Position numbers and translations under genes: made by a program. A DNA stretch of 64,000 nucleotides from Mycobacterium sp. NS-7484. Lineage in GTDB: Bacteria; Actinomycetota; Actinomycetes; Mycobacteriales; Mycobacteriaceae. The stretch spans positions 1 to 64,000 of the forward strand of contig NZ_MBEJ01000066.1 of the NCBI RefSeq assembly GCF_001953975.1, read 5' to 3'. The notes under the pieces are model-generated. The model was not told the origin of the DNA and ran no database searches. It saw only the letters and a program-made list of their open reading frames with translations. Positions 1 through 9,131 of this stretch are shown here, piece after piece (positions within the stretch are counted from its first letter, which is position 1; each line of letters begins with the position of its first letter).

Positions 1-106
1 CACGGCTGGGCCGGCAGATCAACACCCTAACCGCCACGACACACCGACAGCCGTACACACATTTTGGCCATTAACCCCCCAGAACCCCCGGGGCCAGAAA
101 CCACAC

Positions 107-128
107 AGGCCCCCTCGAAAGGGGGCCT
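107..128 (-). terminator. Hairpin terminator downstream of tRNA-Tyr
   Basis: A perfect 9-bp stem (AGGCCCCCT / AGGGGGCCT) with a CGAA-type tetraloop lies 8 bases beyond the 3' end of the minus-strand tRNA. Read on that strand it is followed by GTGTGGTTTCT, a weak U-containing tract. Placement and stem strength fit termination of the tRNA transcript. Confidence 0.6.
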
Positions 129-136
129 GACTTGGG

Positions 137-219
137 TGGCAGGTACAGGATTCGAACCTGTGTAGGCGTTAGCCGACGGATTTACAGTCCGCTCCCATTG
201 GCCGCTCGGGCAACCTGCC
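137..219 (-). tRNA. tRNA-Tyr (anticodon GTA)
   Basis: The reverse complement folds as a tRNA with acceptor stem GGCAGGT/ACCTGCC, discriminator A, a T-arm with GGTTCGAATCC, and an anticodon loop CTGTAAA giving anticodon GTA (Tyr). The 83-nt length comes from a long variable arm, as expected for bacterial class II tRNA-Tyr. CCA is not fully encoded (ACCC follows). It is transcribed divergently from yajQ. Confidence 0.95.
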
Positions 220-326
220 GGGTTCGCGCCGCCCCGTCTCCGGTTTGGTGCGACTAGCAGGGTACAACGAGGATGTACCAAAGTTACAAACCGGCAGGAC
301 TCACCGAGGGAAGGGAGAGGCATCCA

Positions 327-818
327 ATGGCGGATTCCAGCTTCGACGTCGTCAGCAAGGTCGACCGTCAGGAGGTCGACAACGCGCTCAACCAGGCCGC
401 CAAGGAGCTGTCCACCCGGTTCGACTTCCGCGGCACCGACACCAGCATCGCCTGGAAGGGCGAAGAGGTGATCGAACTCACCTCCAGCACCGAGGAGCGC
501 GTCAAGGCTGCAGTCGACGTGTTCAAGGAAAAATTGGTCCGGCGCGACATCTCGATGAAGGCCTTCGACGCGGGTGAGCCGCAGGCCAGTGGCAAGACCT
601 ACAAGGTGACCGGCGACATCAAGCAGGGCATCAGCAGCGAGCAGGCCAAAAAGATCACCAAGATCATCCGCGACGAGGGCCCCAAGGGCGTCAAGGCTCA
701 GATCCAGGGCGACGAGATCCGGGTCAGCTCGAAGAAGCGTGACGACCTGCAGGCCGTCATCTCGTTACTCAAGGGCTCGGACCTGGACGTGGCGTTGCAG
801 TTCGTCAACTACCGCTAG
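327..818 (+). CDS. yajQ: YajQ family nucleotide-binding protein (DUF520)
   Basis: The 163-aa product has the YajQ layout: an N-terminal SFDVVSK strand, the [10 protein letters not shown] helix-strand junction, a [13 protein letters not shown] middle region, and the terminal ALQFVNYR. The family folds as two ferredoxin-like domains and binds nucleotides or RNA; some members bind cyclic di-GMP. Its role in mycobacteria is not settled. The start at 327 is preferred over an in-frame upstream codon at 273 because GGGAGAGG lies just upstream and all homology begins at MADSSFDVV. It is the orthologue of Rv0566c by position and sequence. It is monocistronic, divergent from tRNA-Tyr, and ends at a strong hairpin. 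Confidence 0.93.
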   Translation: MADSSFDVVSKVDRQEVDNALNQAAKELSTRFDFRGTDTSIAWKGEEVIELTSSTEERVKAAVDVFKEKLVRRDISMKAFDAGEPQASGKTYKVTGDIKQGISSEQAKKITKIIRDEGPKGVKAQIQGDEIRVSSKKRDDLQAVISLLKGSDLDVALQFVNYR

Positions 819-824
819 GCCGAG

Positions 825-873
825 CGTGAAGAAGATCGCGAGATTCTCGAGGCATCTCGCGATCTTCTTCACG
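825..873. terminator. 19-bp hairpin between convergent yajQ and MFS gene
   Basis: Arms 825-843 and 855-873 are perfect reverse complements (core GTGAAGAAGATCGCGAGA) around an 11-nt loop. It sits 6 bases past the yajQ stop and includes the stop codon of the convergent MFS gene. There is no U tract on either side, so it may act as a bidirectional barrier or a transcript-end stabiliser rather than a classical terminator. Confidence 0.6.
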
Positions 874-2038
874 TTGGGCGCCAGGCCGGGATGAACCGGT
901 GCATGGTGGCTGCCCCGGCGCAGGCCACCACTCCGAGAGCGGCCGCCGCGACACCCAGCGGCGCCACCACTGCCACTCCGCCGACCGCGAGCGGGCCGAG
1001 AAACATCCCGCTGTCGTGCATGAGCCGCCAGGCCGCCAGAAACTCGGCCCGGGTCGCGGTGGGCGCGACATCGGCGCCCAGCGTCATGATCACGCCGTTG
1101 CCGAGTCCGTTGCCCACACCCATCAACACCGCCACGGCCGTCATGCCGATCACCCCGGCGGCGAACGGCAACGCGAACAGCGACACCCCGATCACGAGCA
1201 GGGACGGCACGGCCATCGCCCGGCGCCCGTAGCGGTCCATCACCATCCCGGCCGGATACGAACACAACAGGTCGGCCAACGCTCCGATGCCGAACACCAC
1301 CGAAGCGGTCGCCGCACTCAGCCCCAGGTGATCGGCCCACAACGGCAGCACCGCATCTCGGGACGAGCGCGCCGCCCCCATCATCAGCGCACCCAGGCCC
1401 AGAGTGCCCAACACCGCGCGGTGGGTGCGCACGATCTCGGCGAGCCGCGCTCCGCCGGGCACCGCTCCCTCGGCCCGCGGTGGATCGGCCAGCCGGGCCA
1501 TCAGATACCCCGACACCACGATGCCGACCAGCTGCACGAGGAAGCCGCCGTGGGTGCCGACAGCCAGGATCACCGCCGCGCCGATGAGCGGCCCGACGAA
1601 ATAGCCCAGCCGCCACGTCATCGCGAACATCGCCATCGCGCGGGCGCGTCTGGCCACGCCCACCGCCTCAGCCAGATAGCTCTGCCGCGCCAAACCCCAG
1701 ACCGCACTGGAGAACCCGGTCAGCAACACGCCAATGCCGAGAACCAGTGGATTCCAGGCGATCAGGCACAACAGCACCCCCGCGGTACCCAGCGAGGACC
1801 CGACGATGATGGACCGGCGCTCACCGAACCGGGCCACCATGCGGCCGGCCGGCAGATCACCGAGCACCGCGCCGAGCCCGACGAGCGCGACGATGAAACC
1901 AGACGCGCCCACCGAGGCGCCCAGATCGCGGGCGATCAGCGCGATGACGGGTGCGCCGGCGCCCTGGCCGATCCCGAAGATCGCGGACGGCAGGAAGACC
2001 GTGGTGACGAGCGAGCGGAGCGGGACCCCCTCGCTCAC
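869..2038 (-). CDS. MFS transporter
   Basis: The 389-aa protein has about 12 hydrophobic segments and a motif A-type loop (GRMVARFGERR) between segments 2 and 3, echoed by GMVMDRYGRR in the second half, as in major facilitator efflux or uptake proteins. The GTG start at 2038 is chosen because it overlaps the upstream LLM monooxygenase stop by 4 bases (GTGA), the usual sign of translational coupling. As last gene of the ABC/LLM operon it may export the oxidation product or import a related substrate. The substrate cannot be read from sequence. Its stop codon lies inside the 825-873 hairpin. Confidence 0.85.
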   Translation of the reverse strand: MSEGVPLRSLVTTVFLPSAIFGIGQGAGAPVIALIARDLGASVGASGFIVALVGLGAVLGDLPAGRMVARFGERRSIIVGSSLGTAGVLLCLIAWNPLVLGIGVLLTGFSSAVWGLARQSYLAEAVGVARRARAMAMFAMTWRLGYFVGPLIGAAVILAVGTHGGFLVQLVGIVVSGYLMARLADPPRAEGAVPGGARLAEIVRTHRAVLGTLGLGALMMGAARSSRDAVLPLWADHLGLSAATASVVFGIGALADLLCSYPAGMVMDRYGRRAMAVPSLLVIGVSLFALPFAAGVIGMTAVAVLMGVGNGLGNGVIMTLGADVAPTATRAEFLAAWRLMHDSGMFLGPLAVGGVAVVAPLGVAAAALGVVACAGAATMHRFIPAWRPT

Positions 2039-3372
2039 GCGCTGGTTTCGGCCGCCGTCGCCGTGTAGCGGCTGGGGCGGTGGGCCAGCCCGTAATGCCC
2101 GCGCAGCGTCGTCGCGGTGTACTCGGTGCGGAACAGCCCGCGGCGCTGCAGGATCGGCACCACCTGCTCGACGAAATCTTCCAGACCCCCGGGCAGATAT
2201 GGCGGCATGATGTTGAAGCCGTCGGCAGCGCCCTCGGTGAACCACAGCTCGAGGTCATCGGCGACCTGCTCGGCGGTGCCGGCGAACGTCCGGTGCCCAC
2301 GCCCGCCACCGAGCTTGGCGATCAACTGCCGCACGGTCAGCGACTCCCCCGCGGCCAGATCCTTGACCAGTTGGTAGCGGCTCTTGTTGCCCTGGATCTG
2401 CTCGATGGGCGGCAGCGTAGGCAGCGGGGCGTCGAGGGCGTGCGCGGTGAGATCCACCCCCAGCATCTGTGACAGCTGCCGCAACGAGTACTCGGGTGAG
2501 ATCAGATCGGTGAACTGCTGCTCCAACTCGAGCGCAGCCTCCTCGGTGGGCCCGATGAACGGCACGACACCGGGCAGGATCTTGACCTCGTCGGCACCGC
2601 GGCCGAACTTCACCGCCCGCGCCTTCACGTCACGGTAGAACGCCTTGCCGTCGGCCACCGAGCGCTGGGCGGTGAAGATCGCCTCGGCGTAGCGCGCGGC
2701 GAAATCCTTACCGGACTCCGAGGATCCGGCCTGGACCAGCAGCGGACGGCCCTGCACTGAACGCGGCGAGTTCAGCGGCCCCCGGACCGTGAAATGCTCG
2801 CCGTCGTGGTCGATCCGGTGCACCCGCTCCGGGTTGGCGAAGATGCCGGTGGATTCGTCGAGGACGAGCGCGTCGTCCTCCCAGCTGTCCCACAATGCCG
2901 TTGCCACGTAGACGAATTCGGCGGCCCGGCGATAACGCCCGGCGTGGTCTGGAATGCCTTCCACACCGAAGTTGGCGGCCTCGTCCTCCCCGGCCGAGGT
3001 GACGATGTTCCACCCGGCCCGCCCGCCACTGATGTGATCGAGCGACGCGAAACTACGGGCCAGAGTGTAGGGCTCGATGTAACCGGTGGTCGCGGTGGCG
3101 ATCAGGCCGACGTGCTCGGTGACCGTGGCCATCGCGGTCAACAGGGTGATCGGTTCGAAGATCGCCTGCGTGTTGTGCTTCACCCGGGGTCCGACCGCGA
3201 GCCCGTCGGCGAAGAACACCGAGTCGAGCTTGCCGTGCTCGGCAAGCTGGGCCAGTCGCTGGAAGTGCGTGACGTCGGTCAGGTTTCGCACATCGGTGCG
3301 TGGGTGCCGCCACGCCGCCTCGTGGTGGCCGACACCCATGAGAAAGGCGTTGAGATGAAGTTGTCGAGTCAT
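2035..3372 (-). CDS. LLM-class flavin-dependent monooxygenase (NtaA/SnaA/DszA type)
   Basis: The 445-aa protein starts MTRQLHLNAF, as NtaA/SnaA/DszA-family FMNH2-dependent monooxygenases do, and carries the typical blocks FADGLA, FEPITLLTAMA, ARSFASLDHISGGRAGWNIVTS and LVQAGSSESGKDFAA. The family oxidises sulfones, nitrilotriacetate, EDTA or sulfides using reduced flavin from a partner reductase, and no reductase is encoded nearby. GAGG lies 8 bases upstream of the ATG at 3372. The gene follows an SsuABC-like transporter by 11 bp and overlaps the MFS start by 4 bp. Context suggests oxidation of an imported organosulfur or similar compound; the exact substrate is unknown. Confidence 0.88.
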   Translation of the reverse strand: MTRQLHLNAFLMGVGHHEAAWRHPRTDVRNLTDVTHFQRLAQLAEHGKLDSVFFADGLAVGPRVKHNTQAIFEPITLLTAMATVTEHVGLIATATTGYIEPYTLARSFASLDHISGGRAGWNIVTSAGEDEAANFGVEGIPDHAGRYRRAAEFVYVATALWDSWEDDALVLDESTGIFANPERVHRIDHDGEHFTVRGPLNSPRSVQGRPLLVQAGSSESGKDFAARYAEAIFTAQRSVADGKAFYRDVKARAVKFGRGADEVKILPGVVPFIGPTEEAALELEQQFTDLISPEYSLRQLSQMLGVDLTAHALDAPLPTLPPIEQIQGNKSRYQLVKDLAAGESLTVRQLIAKLGGGRGHRTFAGTAEQVADDLELWFTEGAADGFNIMPPYLPGGLEDFVEQVVPILQRRGLFRTEYTATTLRGHYGLAHRPSRYTATAAETSA

Positions 3373-3383
3373 GTGACCGTCCT

Positions 3384-4241
3384 CTAGGTAGTGGCCCGCC
3401 AACCGGACAGGCGTCCCTCGATCGCCACCAGAATGGCGTTGAAGGTGACACCCACCAAGGCGATGGTGACGATGCCGGCGTACATGTTCGGGATCTGGAA
3501 GTTGAACTGCGCAGCGGTGATCAGATAGCCGAGCCCGGCTTTGGCCCCGACCATCTCGGCGGCGATCAGCACCAGGATCGAAGAGGCGGCAGCCATGCGC
3601 AGACCGGTGAAGATCGTCGGGACCGCCGCGGGCAGGATCACTTTCTGGAACAGCCGCAGTGGTGAAAGACCGAGCGACCGCGCCGATTTGATCAGCAGCG
3701 GGTCCACGGTTCGCACGCCGGAGATGGTGTTGAGCAGGATCGGGAAGGACGCCGCGTAGATCACCAGCGCCACCTTGGAGGTCTCCCCGATACCCAGGAT
3801 CAGGATGAACACCGGCAGCAGCGCCAGCGCGGCGGTGTTGCGGAAGAGTTCCAGGATCGGGTTGAGAAACTCCGCGACCGGCCGGTACCAGGCGATCGCC
3901 ACGCCCAACGGGATACTGACCGCGATCGCCACACCCAACCCCAGCAGCGCGCGCGACAGGCTGGCCGAAACATGCTCGGCCAGTTGACCGTTGCCTGCCA
4001 GGGTGAACCAGGCGCTGACAACCTCCGACAGCGGTGGCAGAAACACCTTGTCCACCAGTCCGATCCGCGGGGCGGCCTCCCACAACGCCAGGAACGCGGC
4101 AACCACCACGACGGGACGCAGCACACGCCATGTGAGCGCTTGCAGGCGCCGGCCCCGGTGGTGGGGTTCGGGTAGCTCCGGTGTCTCGGCCGGTGCCTCT
4201 GCCAGAGTGTCGACGGGTGCCTCGGCGATGGCGTTAGACAT
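3384..4241 (-). CDS. ABC transporter permease, SsuC/TauC type
   Basis: The 285-aa protein has a charged, Pro/Glu-rich cytoplasmic N-terminus of about 30 residues, then six hydrophobic segments. The EAA-type coupling loop is clear in KSARSLGLSPLRLFQK followed by LPAA. It is the membrane subunit of a nitrate/sulfonate/taurine-family importer. It overlaps the ATPase gene by 8 bp, so the two are probably translated together. Assignment to sulfonate-type compounds rests on family and on the LLM monooxygenase downstream. Confidence 0.9.
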   Translation of the reverse strand: MSNAIAEAPVDTLAEAPAETPELPEPHHRGRRLQALTWRVLRPVVVVAAFLALWEAAPRIGLVDKVFLPPLSEVVSAWFTLAGNGQLAEHVSASLSRALLGLGVAIAVSIPLGVAIAWYRPVAEFLNPILELFRNTAALALLPVFILILGIGETSKVALVIYAASFPILLNTISGVRTVDPLLIKSARSLGLSPLRLFQKVILPAAVPTIFTGLRMAAASSILVLIAAEMVGAKAGLGYLITAAQFNFQIPNMYAGIVTIALVGVTFNAILVAIEGRLSGWRATT

Positions 4242-5037
4242 GCTGAACCTCCTCGGACTGGGCGCGTTGGACCTCGTCGTGCAGCAGCGACCAGATGTGG
4301 TGGCGCTGCGCCCGGAATCCCGCGCTGGACCGGATGTCGTCGGCGCTCCGGTCGATGTCGACGTCGACGATCTTCTTGATCCGTCCCGGCCGCGACGTCA
4401 GCACCGCCACCCGCTGGCCGAGATACAACGCCTCGTCGATGCCGTGGGTGATGAACAGGATGGTCTTGCCGGTGGCCTGCCAGATTCGCAGCAGCTCGTC
4501 CTGCAGGGATTCACGGGTCTGGGCATCCAGCGCGGCGAACGGCTCGTCCATCAGCAGCACCTCGGGGTCGAAGGCCAGACTGCGCGCGATTGCGACGCGC
4601 TGCTTCATCCCGCCCGACAGCTCGTGCGGGTATCGGTCGGCGAAGCCCTTCAGACCGACCAGCTCGAGATACTCGTCAGCTCGTCGGCGACGCTCCGCGG
4701 TCGGCAACCCCTTTGCCTCCAGGCCGAATTCGACGTTCTTGCGGGCGGTGCGCCACGGCAGCAGGGCATATTGCTGGAACACGATGCCGCGGTCCAGGCC
4801 AGGACCGCGGACGGGCTTGCCGTCGAGCAGGATCTCCCCCGACGTCGGTTGCGTCAGCCCGCCGAGCAGGTCCAGCAGTGTCGACTTACCGCAGCCACTG
4901 GGCCCGACCAGGACCAGGAACTCACCGGCGGCCAGGTCGATACTGATGTCGTCGATCGCGGTGAAGCTGGTCTTCTCGCCGCGGATTGCGAAGCGCTTGG
5001 TGACGTGGCGTAGTTGCAGTTTGGGTTGTGTACTCAT
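4234..5037 (-). CDS. ABC transporter ATP-binding protein, SsuB/TauB type
   Basis: The 267-aa protein contains Walker A GPSGCGKST, Q-loop (FQQYALLPW), signature LSGGMKQR, Walker B LLMDEPF and H-loop ITHGIDEA, in the order and spacing of nitrate/sulfonate/taurine importers. It energises the adjacent permease. Its start overlaps the binding-protein stop by 4 bp and its stop overlaps the permease start by 8 bp, so the three genes form one coupled unit. Confidence 0.93.
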   Translation of the reverse strand: MSTQPKLQLRHVTKRFAIRGEKTSFTAIDDISIDLAAGEFLVLVGPSGCGKSTLLDLLGGLTQPTSGEILLDGKPVRGPGLDRGIVFQQYALLPWRTARKNVEFGLEAKGLPTAERRRRADEYLELVGLKGFADRYPHELSGGMKQRVAIARSLAFDPEVLLMDEPFAALDAQTRESLQDELLRIWQATGKTILFITHGIDEALYLGQRVAVLTSRPGRIKKIVDVDIDRSADDIRSSAGFRAQRHHIWSLLHDEVQRAQSEEVQHV

Positions 5038-6092
5038 CGGTGTGCCAATGCCTGACCGTCGGGCCCGCTGCCGTCGGGATAAGTCCCGTTGGCGTACGGA
5101 TTGAATTCGTTGGTGTAGAGGTCTTTTGCCGTCAACGTGCCCGGTTCGAGTTCCCCGTTGCGCACCAGCCAGTCGATCCAGGTCTGCAGTTCACGGTCGG
5201 CGATCACCGCGCCGGGCACCGGAATCCCTGAGCTACGCCAGTATTCGACGGCCTTGGTGTCCTCATTGCGGTGGCGCTTGTTGATGATCGCGCGGAACTT
5301 CGCCACCACCTCGTCCCGCGGGGTCACCTGTGCCCAGCGGACCGCGCGCGCTGTGCCCTGGACGAAATCGGCCACGGCATCGCGGTTCTTGGCCAGGAAA
5401 TCGTCGCGCACCACATAGGTGCCGTAGCTGAACGCACCGAACAGCGCCTTGTCGGTGAACAGCGGCCGGATCCCACCGCGTTGCAGCGCGGACTCCCGGT
5501 AGATCTCGTTGAGCGCCGCGACATCGATCTGCCCGTCGCGCAGGGCCTGCTCGGTGTTGACGGGTGGCACCACCGTGAGGGTGACGGTCTTGATCTCGTC
5601 GTTGGTCAAGCCCTCTTTGGCCAACCATTCCCGGGTGAGGAATTCGTGGTGGGCGCCGAGGGTGTTCATCCCGACCTTCTTGCCGATCAGGTCGCGGGCC
5701 GAGCGAATCGGGCTGTTCTCCAACACGTAATAGCCGGTGTACTCGTCCTCGTCGGCGCCGTAGGAGCTGAGTACCGAGGTGATCGGGGCACCGGCGGCGT
5801 TGAGTTTGACCACGGCACCGTTGAACGCCGAACCGAAATCGATGTCGCCGGTGGCCACCGACTGGATGTCCTGCGGCCCGCTGGTGGTGTTACCCACCCA
5901 CTCCAGCTTGACGTTCTTGTAATAGCCGAGTTCCTCGGCGAGTTCGTGGAACTCGACCTCGCCGGTCCACCCCTGATACCGCAGCACGGTCTTGCCGTCG
6001 TCGGTGCGCGCCGCCTCGCCGGAGGAGCCACACCCGGTCAGCACCAGCACGAGTGCGCTGAGCATCGCGAGTACCGAACTGAATAGGCGCAT
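5034..6092 (-). CDS. ABC transporter substrate-binding lipoprotein, SsuA type
   Basis: The 352-aa protein starts with a lipoprotein signal peptide (lipobox LTGC, Cys21), followed by a NMT1/SsuA-like periplasmic binding fold: RYQGWTGEVEFHELAEELGYYK, then DIDFGSAFNGAVV, and DLIGKKVGMNTLGAHHEFL. These proteins capture nitrate, sulfonates, taurine or pyrimidine precursors outside the membrane. GGGAGAC lies upstream of the ATG. First gene of the operon binding protein - ATPase - permease - LLM monooxygenase - MFS. The 258-bp leader region upstream shows no recognised riboswitch. Confidence 0.9.
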   Translation of the reverse strand: MRLFSSVLAMLSALVLVLTGCGSSGEAARTDDGKTVLRYQGWTGEVEFHELAEELGYYKNVKLEWVGNTTSGPQDIQSVATGDIDFGSAFNGAVVKLNAAGAPITSVLSSYGADEDEYTGYYVLENSPIRSARDLIGKKVGMNTLGAHHEFLTREWLAKEGLTNDEIKTVTLTVVPPVNTEQALRDGQIDVAALNEIYRESALQRGGIRPLFTDKALFGAFSYGTYVVRDDFLAKNRDAVADFVQGTARAVRWAQVTPRDEVVAKFRAIINKRHRNEDTKAVEYWRSSGIPVPGAVIADRELQTWIDWLVRNGELEPGTLTAKDLYTNEFNPYANGTYPDGSGPDGQALAHR

Positions 6093-6350
6093 GGCCGTTG
6101 TCTCCCAAAGAGTCGCGGTGATGGTCGCGGCTCATGGTGGCAACAAACGTCGGTCGAGTAACCCTTTAGCCTCGCGAAGAATCGAATGGCCGACGGACCG
6201 CCCGGGGGCACCCATGTGCCTTTCGGAATGCTGCGACGAATGTGCACGCTGTTGTCGAAGAGCTGCAGTGATTTCGCCGACAACCGACACATTCGTCATA
6301 GGGATCGACACCCATAGTGCGCGCCAGGCTGGGACGCTTCGTTAGAAGGG

Positions 6351-7163
6351 TCAGACGCCGCCGAACTGCGGTTGCAGCACCGGGGCGAGTGCTGAGAGTG
6401 GGATGTGTGCCTGCACGGTGCCGCCGTCCATCGCCCACTGCATCCGGCCCGGCGTGAAGTCAATTGGACTGTCATGTCCGACCGGGTAATCCGGCATGTA
6501 GAGGATCAATTCGTCCGGCGTCAGCGCCCAGGCCTTGTAGCCGCCCGAGTACACCTTGTCCGGGGTCCAGCGGTCCGGGGTGAACGGGTATGTGCCGGGC
6601 TGGTGCGGCGGCGGCGCGGCATCGAGCGCGGCGACGATGAACGGCTCCCCCAGGCGCGGAATCTCGACCCGGTGGTCGACATCCGGTTTGAACAAGTCGG
6701 CGAGCTGCACCTGCCGCCCGTCGACGAAGGTGAACGTGCGGTAGGCGTCACTGAAGATCGGGGCGTTCGGGTGCGCCAGCGCGTCGGTACCGACCGTGCC
6801 GGAGTACATCTCGTGGAAGACCGCCGTCATCGCGCCGCCGTGGTGAAAGATCTCGAAGTGCTGTTCACCGGAGCTGTCGGCGGCCATCTTCATCGCCGCG
6901 GTGCGCCAGTTGTTCATCAGGTTGGTCAGGTACTGCCGGATGACGGGGTTGTCCACCAGGTCGCCCGGTAACGCCATCTTGATGTCCCGGACCGCTTTTC
7001 GGTCCGAGACCACGGACGTGTTGCAGAACTGTCCATCCCACTGTCCGCCCAGTTCGTCGCAGAACGTGGCCGCCGACGCCGCGGCGTCGGGAGCGGTCGT
7101 GGTGGCCACCATGGTGCCGGCCAACCAGGCTGCCGCGCCGATCAGCTTGCCGATGCGCATCAT
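6351..7163 (-). CDS. MPT64-like secreted protein (DUF3298/RsiV domain)
   Basis: About 270 aa. After a signal peptide (GKLIGAAAWLAGTMVATT...AAASA) comes a Cys pair (TFCDELGGQ...QFCNTS) and then a DUF3298/RsiV-type domain, as in the mycobacterial antigen MPT64. The C-terminal half has FTPDRW, PDELILYMPDYPVG and VQAHIPLSAL. Two ATGs lie in tandem at 7163 and 7160; a further in-frame start at 7202 would overlap the Mce-associated gene and adds residues unlike a signal peptide. It follows the mce operon by 8 bp and is probably its last gene. Function is unknown; a lipid- or mannan-binding role is conjecture. Confidence 0.75.
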   Translation of the reverse strand: MMRIGKLIGAAAWLAGTMVATTTAPDAAASAATFCDELGGQWDGQFCNTSVVSDRKAVRDIKMALPGDLVDNPVIRQYLTNLMNNWRTAAMKMAADSSGEQHFEIFHHGGAMTAVFHEMYSGTVGTDALAHPNAPIFSDAYRTFTFVDGRQVQLADLFKPDVDHRVEIPRLGEPFIVAALDAAPPPHQPGTYPFTPDRWTPDKVYSGGYKAWALTPDELILYMPDYPVGHDSPIDFTPGRMQWAMDGGTVQAHIPLSALAPVLQPQFGGV

Positions 7164-7171
7164 GGGCCGGC

Positions 7172-7864
7172 TCAGGCGAGTTCCACTTTGCTTGTGCGCC
7201 ACTGCCCGTCGACTTTTTCCATCGTCATCTTGATGCGGCTGCGGTCGATCCGCGGGTCGGGCACCTGGGTGTTGGACACCGACTGGTCGACGAACAGCAA
7301 CACCACGACCTTGTCCTTGCTCGCCGACTGCACTGCCGACTCGACGACCACACCGTGCGCGGTGGCCTTGTTGTCGATGAGCAACTGGCGCAACTGCATG
7401 CTCGACTGCGAGTACATGTCCTTGAACTCACCGGTGGCGCCGGCCAGCACCTGGTTGAAGTTCTCGTCGACCTTGTTGGAGTCGATGCTCGTCAAGATCT
7501 GGGCATAGGCCACCGCCGCGTCTTGCGCCTGCCGACTGGCCTGCGCCACCTGCTTCGTCTGCCACAGCTGCCAGCCCAGGAATCCCGACAGGGCCAACGC
7601 GGCGACGAACACCACGACCCCGGCGCCGATGAGCACGCGACGACCCCAACCCCGCGGCTTGGCCGCGTCGGAGGGCTTGGCCGCGTCGTCCCCGGCCGCA
7701 TCGTCGGCCTTATCGTCGGCCTTGTCGTCGTCGTTGGTCTCGTCCTTCGCCTCGGAATCCGGCTCGGTCATTTCCTCGGCGGTTTCCTCGATACCGATCG
7801 CGTCGTCCACGGTGCCAGCTTGCCCGTCGCCGGTCGGCTTGTCAGTCGTGAGGGTCACCGTCAT
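7172..7864 (-). CDS. Mce-associated membrane protein
   Basis: The 230-aa protein has a very acidic N-terminus of about 70 residues (runs of Asp, Glu, Lys and Ala), a single membrane segment near residues 75-98 (VLIGAGVVVFVAALALSGF), and a C-terminal domain typical of Mce-associated (Mas) proteins, ending in DGQWRTSKVELA. Mas proteins sit at the end of mce operons and are needed for stability or activity of the Mce complex. The ATG at 7864 has GGAG five bases upstream. It lies 22 bp after mceF. Confidence 0.88.
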   Translation of the reverse strand: MTVTLTTDKPTGDGQAGTVDDAIGIEETAEEMTEPDSEAKDETNDDDKADDKADDAAGDDAAKPSDAAKPRGWGRRVLIGAGVVVFVAALALSGFLGWQLWQTKQVAQASRQAQDAAVAYAQILTSIDSNKVDENFNQVLAGATGEFKDMYSQSSMQLRQLLIDNKATAHGVVVESAVQSASKDKVVVLLFVDQSVSNTQVPDPRIDRSRIKMTMEKVDGQWRTSKVELA

Positions 7865-7886
7865 CTCCTTGGGTGCATCGGGTGGA

Positions 7887-9131
7887 TCACCGGGGCGGCT
7901 CGATCGGCAACGTCGGACCGCCGTACGGCGTCGGGATGGTGTATCGCCCCTTGGGCGTCGGATCGGTGGTACGCCCCAGGTCAGCGCCCGGGGGCGGGCC
8001 CGCGGTGTCGTCGCCGGCCGGACGCGGCGCATTCTTGGCGCCGCGGACCAGCACACCGGGATGCTCGTCGCGGCAGTACGTGTACATATACGGCTCCGGG
8101 TAGTCGGCCGCCGACGGTGGCCGACGTGGTGTCCCGTAGTCACACGAGTAACGCGGATAGATCTCGCCGGTGGCCCACAACCCGTTGTCGTGCATGACGC
8201 TGCCGATCGCGTCGAGGGCCGAGGTGCGGTAGTCCGGGAACAGCGCATGCAGCGCCGGCACCCGCAGATACAGGAGTTGCGACGTGCTGGCCAGGCTTCC
8301 CAGCAGCTGCACCATCGTGTCGGAGTTGTCGACGAACAAGTTGTCGACCGAGGTCAGCGCGCCCGGGGTCTCGTTGGTGAGCCGGCGGAAGCCGTCCCGC
8401 ATCCGGTTGATCCCGTCGAAGGTGGAGCTCAGGTTGTCCGAGGCCACTGCGATGCCGGCGTTCTTGTCCGCCGCCAGGCTGAACACCACGCGGCTGTTAC
8501 GCAGGATGCTCGTCGTCTCGGGAAGCACCGAATCCAGCGTCGACAGCAGAAACGTGCCGCCGTCGATGATGTCGGACAGCTTGCGCGGACCGGCGCTGCT
8601 CATGCTCAGTTCCCGCCGGATCAGTTCCAGCTTGTCGACGTCGACCTGGGCCAGGGCACCGTCGGCATCAGCCAGCAGCTGGGCCAGGCTGACCGGAACC
8701 GAGGCTTCGGTGATCACATTGCCGTCGCTGAGGAACGGGCCCTGGTCCGAATGCCCGACGAAGTCGATGTACTGCTCACCGGCCGGGGACAGCCCCGATA
8801 CCCGGACATCGCTGGACTTCGGGATCTGAACTGCCGAGTCCACGTTCACCACGGCGTCGACCCCGGACGGGGTGATGTCGAGGCGTTCGACCCGGCCCAC
8901 CCGCACGCCACGCAACGTCACATCCTGGTTCGGCAACAACCCTGCCGACTCCGGCAACTGGACCGTGAGCCGATAGGTGGAGTCGAACGGCTTGACCCGT
9001 AACGCGCCGATCATCAGATAGGCGGTGGCCACCACCAGGGTCATCACCAGGGCCCCGGCGGACAGCCAGGCCTTCCGCCGGTAACCGAACCGGACCATCC
9101 TGACGACGAGATCTGCCAGTGAGTCGATCAT
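7887..9131 (-). CDS. MCE family protein MceF (minus-strand operon)
   Basis: The 414-aa protein has one N-terminal membrane segment (about 20-42), an MlaD/MCE domain (STYRLTVQLPESAGLLPNQDVTLRGVRVGRV), a long helical region, and a C-terminal tail rich in Pro and Asp. Position as the sixth mce gene identifies it as MceF. MCE proteins assemble as a hexameric tunnel carrying lipid across the periplasm. Overlaps the mceE stop by 4 bp. Confidence 0.9.
   Translation of the reverse strand: MIDSLADLVVRMVRFGYRRKAWLSAGALVMTLVVATAYLMIGALRVKPFDSTYRLTVQLPESAGLLPNQDVTLRGVRVGRVERLDITPSGVDAVVNVDSAVQIPKSSDVRVSGLSPAGEQYIDFVGHSDQGPFLSDGNVITEASVPVSLAQLLADADGALAQVDVDKLELIRRELSMSSAGPRKLSDIIDGGTFLLSTLDSVLPETTSILRNSRVVFSLAADKNAGIAVASDNLSSTFDGINRMRDGFRRLTNETPGALTSVDNLFVDNSDTMVQLLGSLASTSQLLYLRVPALHALFPDYRTSALDAIGSVMHDNGLWATGEIYPRYSCDYGTPRRPPSAADYPEPYMYTYCRDEHPGVLVRGAKNAPRPAGDDTAGPPPGADLGRTTDPTPKGRYTIPTPYGGPTLPIEPPR

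Noticed and set aside
899..2068. 389-codon plus-strand frame opposite the MFS gene
   Set aside because: It is antisense to a clear transporter, with the His/Arg/Gln-rich composition typical of shadow frames in GC-rich DNA.
6038..6292. Cys-Cys-containing frame upstream of the SsuA-like gene, considered as a cysteine-responsive leader peptide
   Set aside because: The Cys pair is followed by further codons instead of a stop, there is no ribosome site or -10 at its start, and no attenuator hairpin was found.
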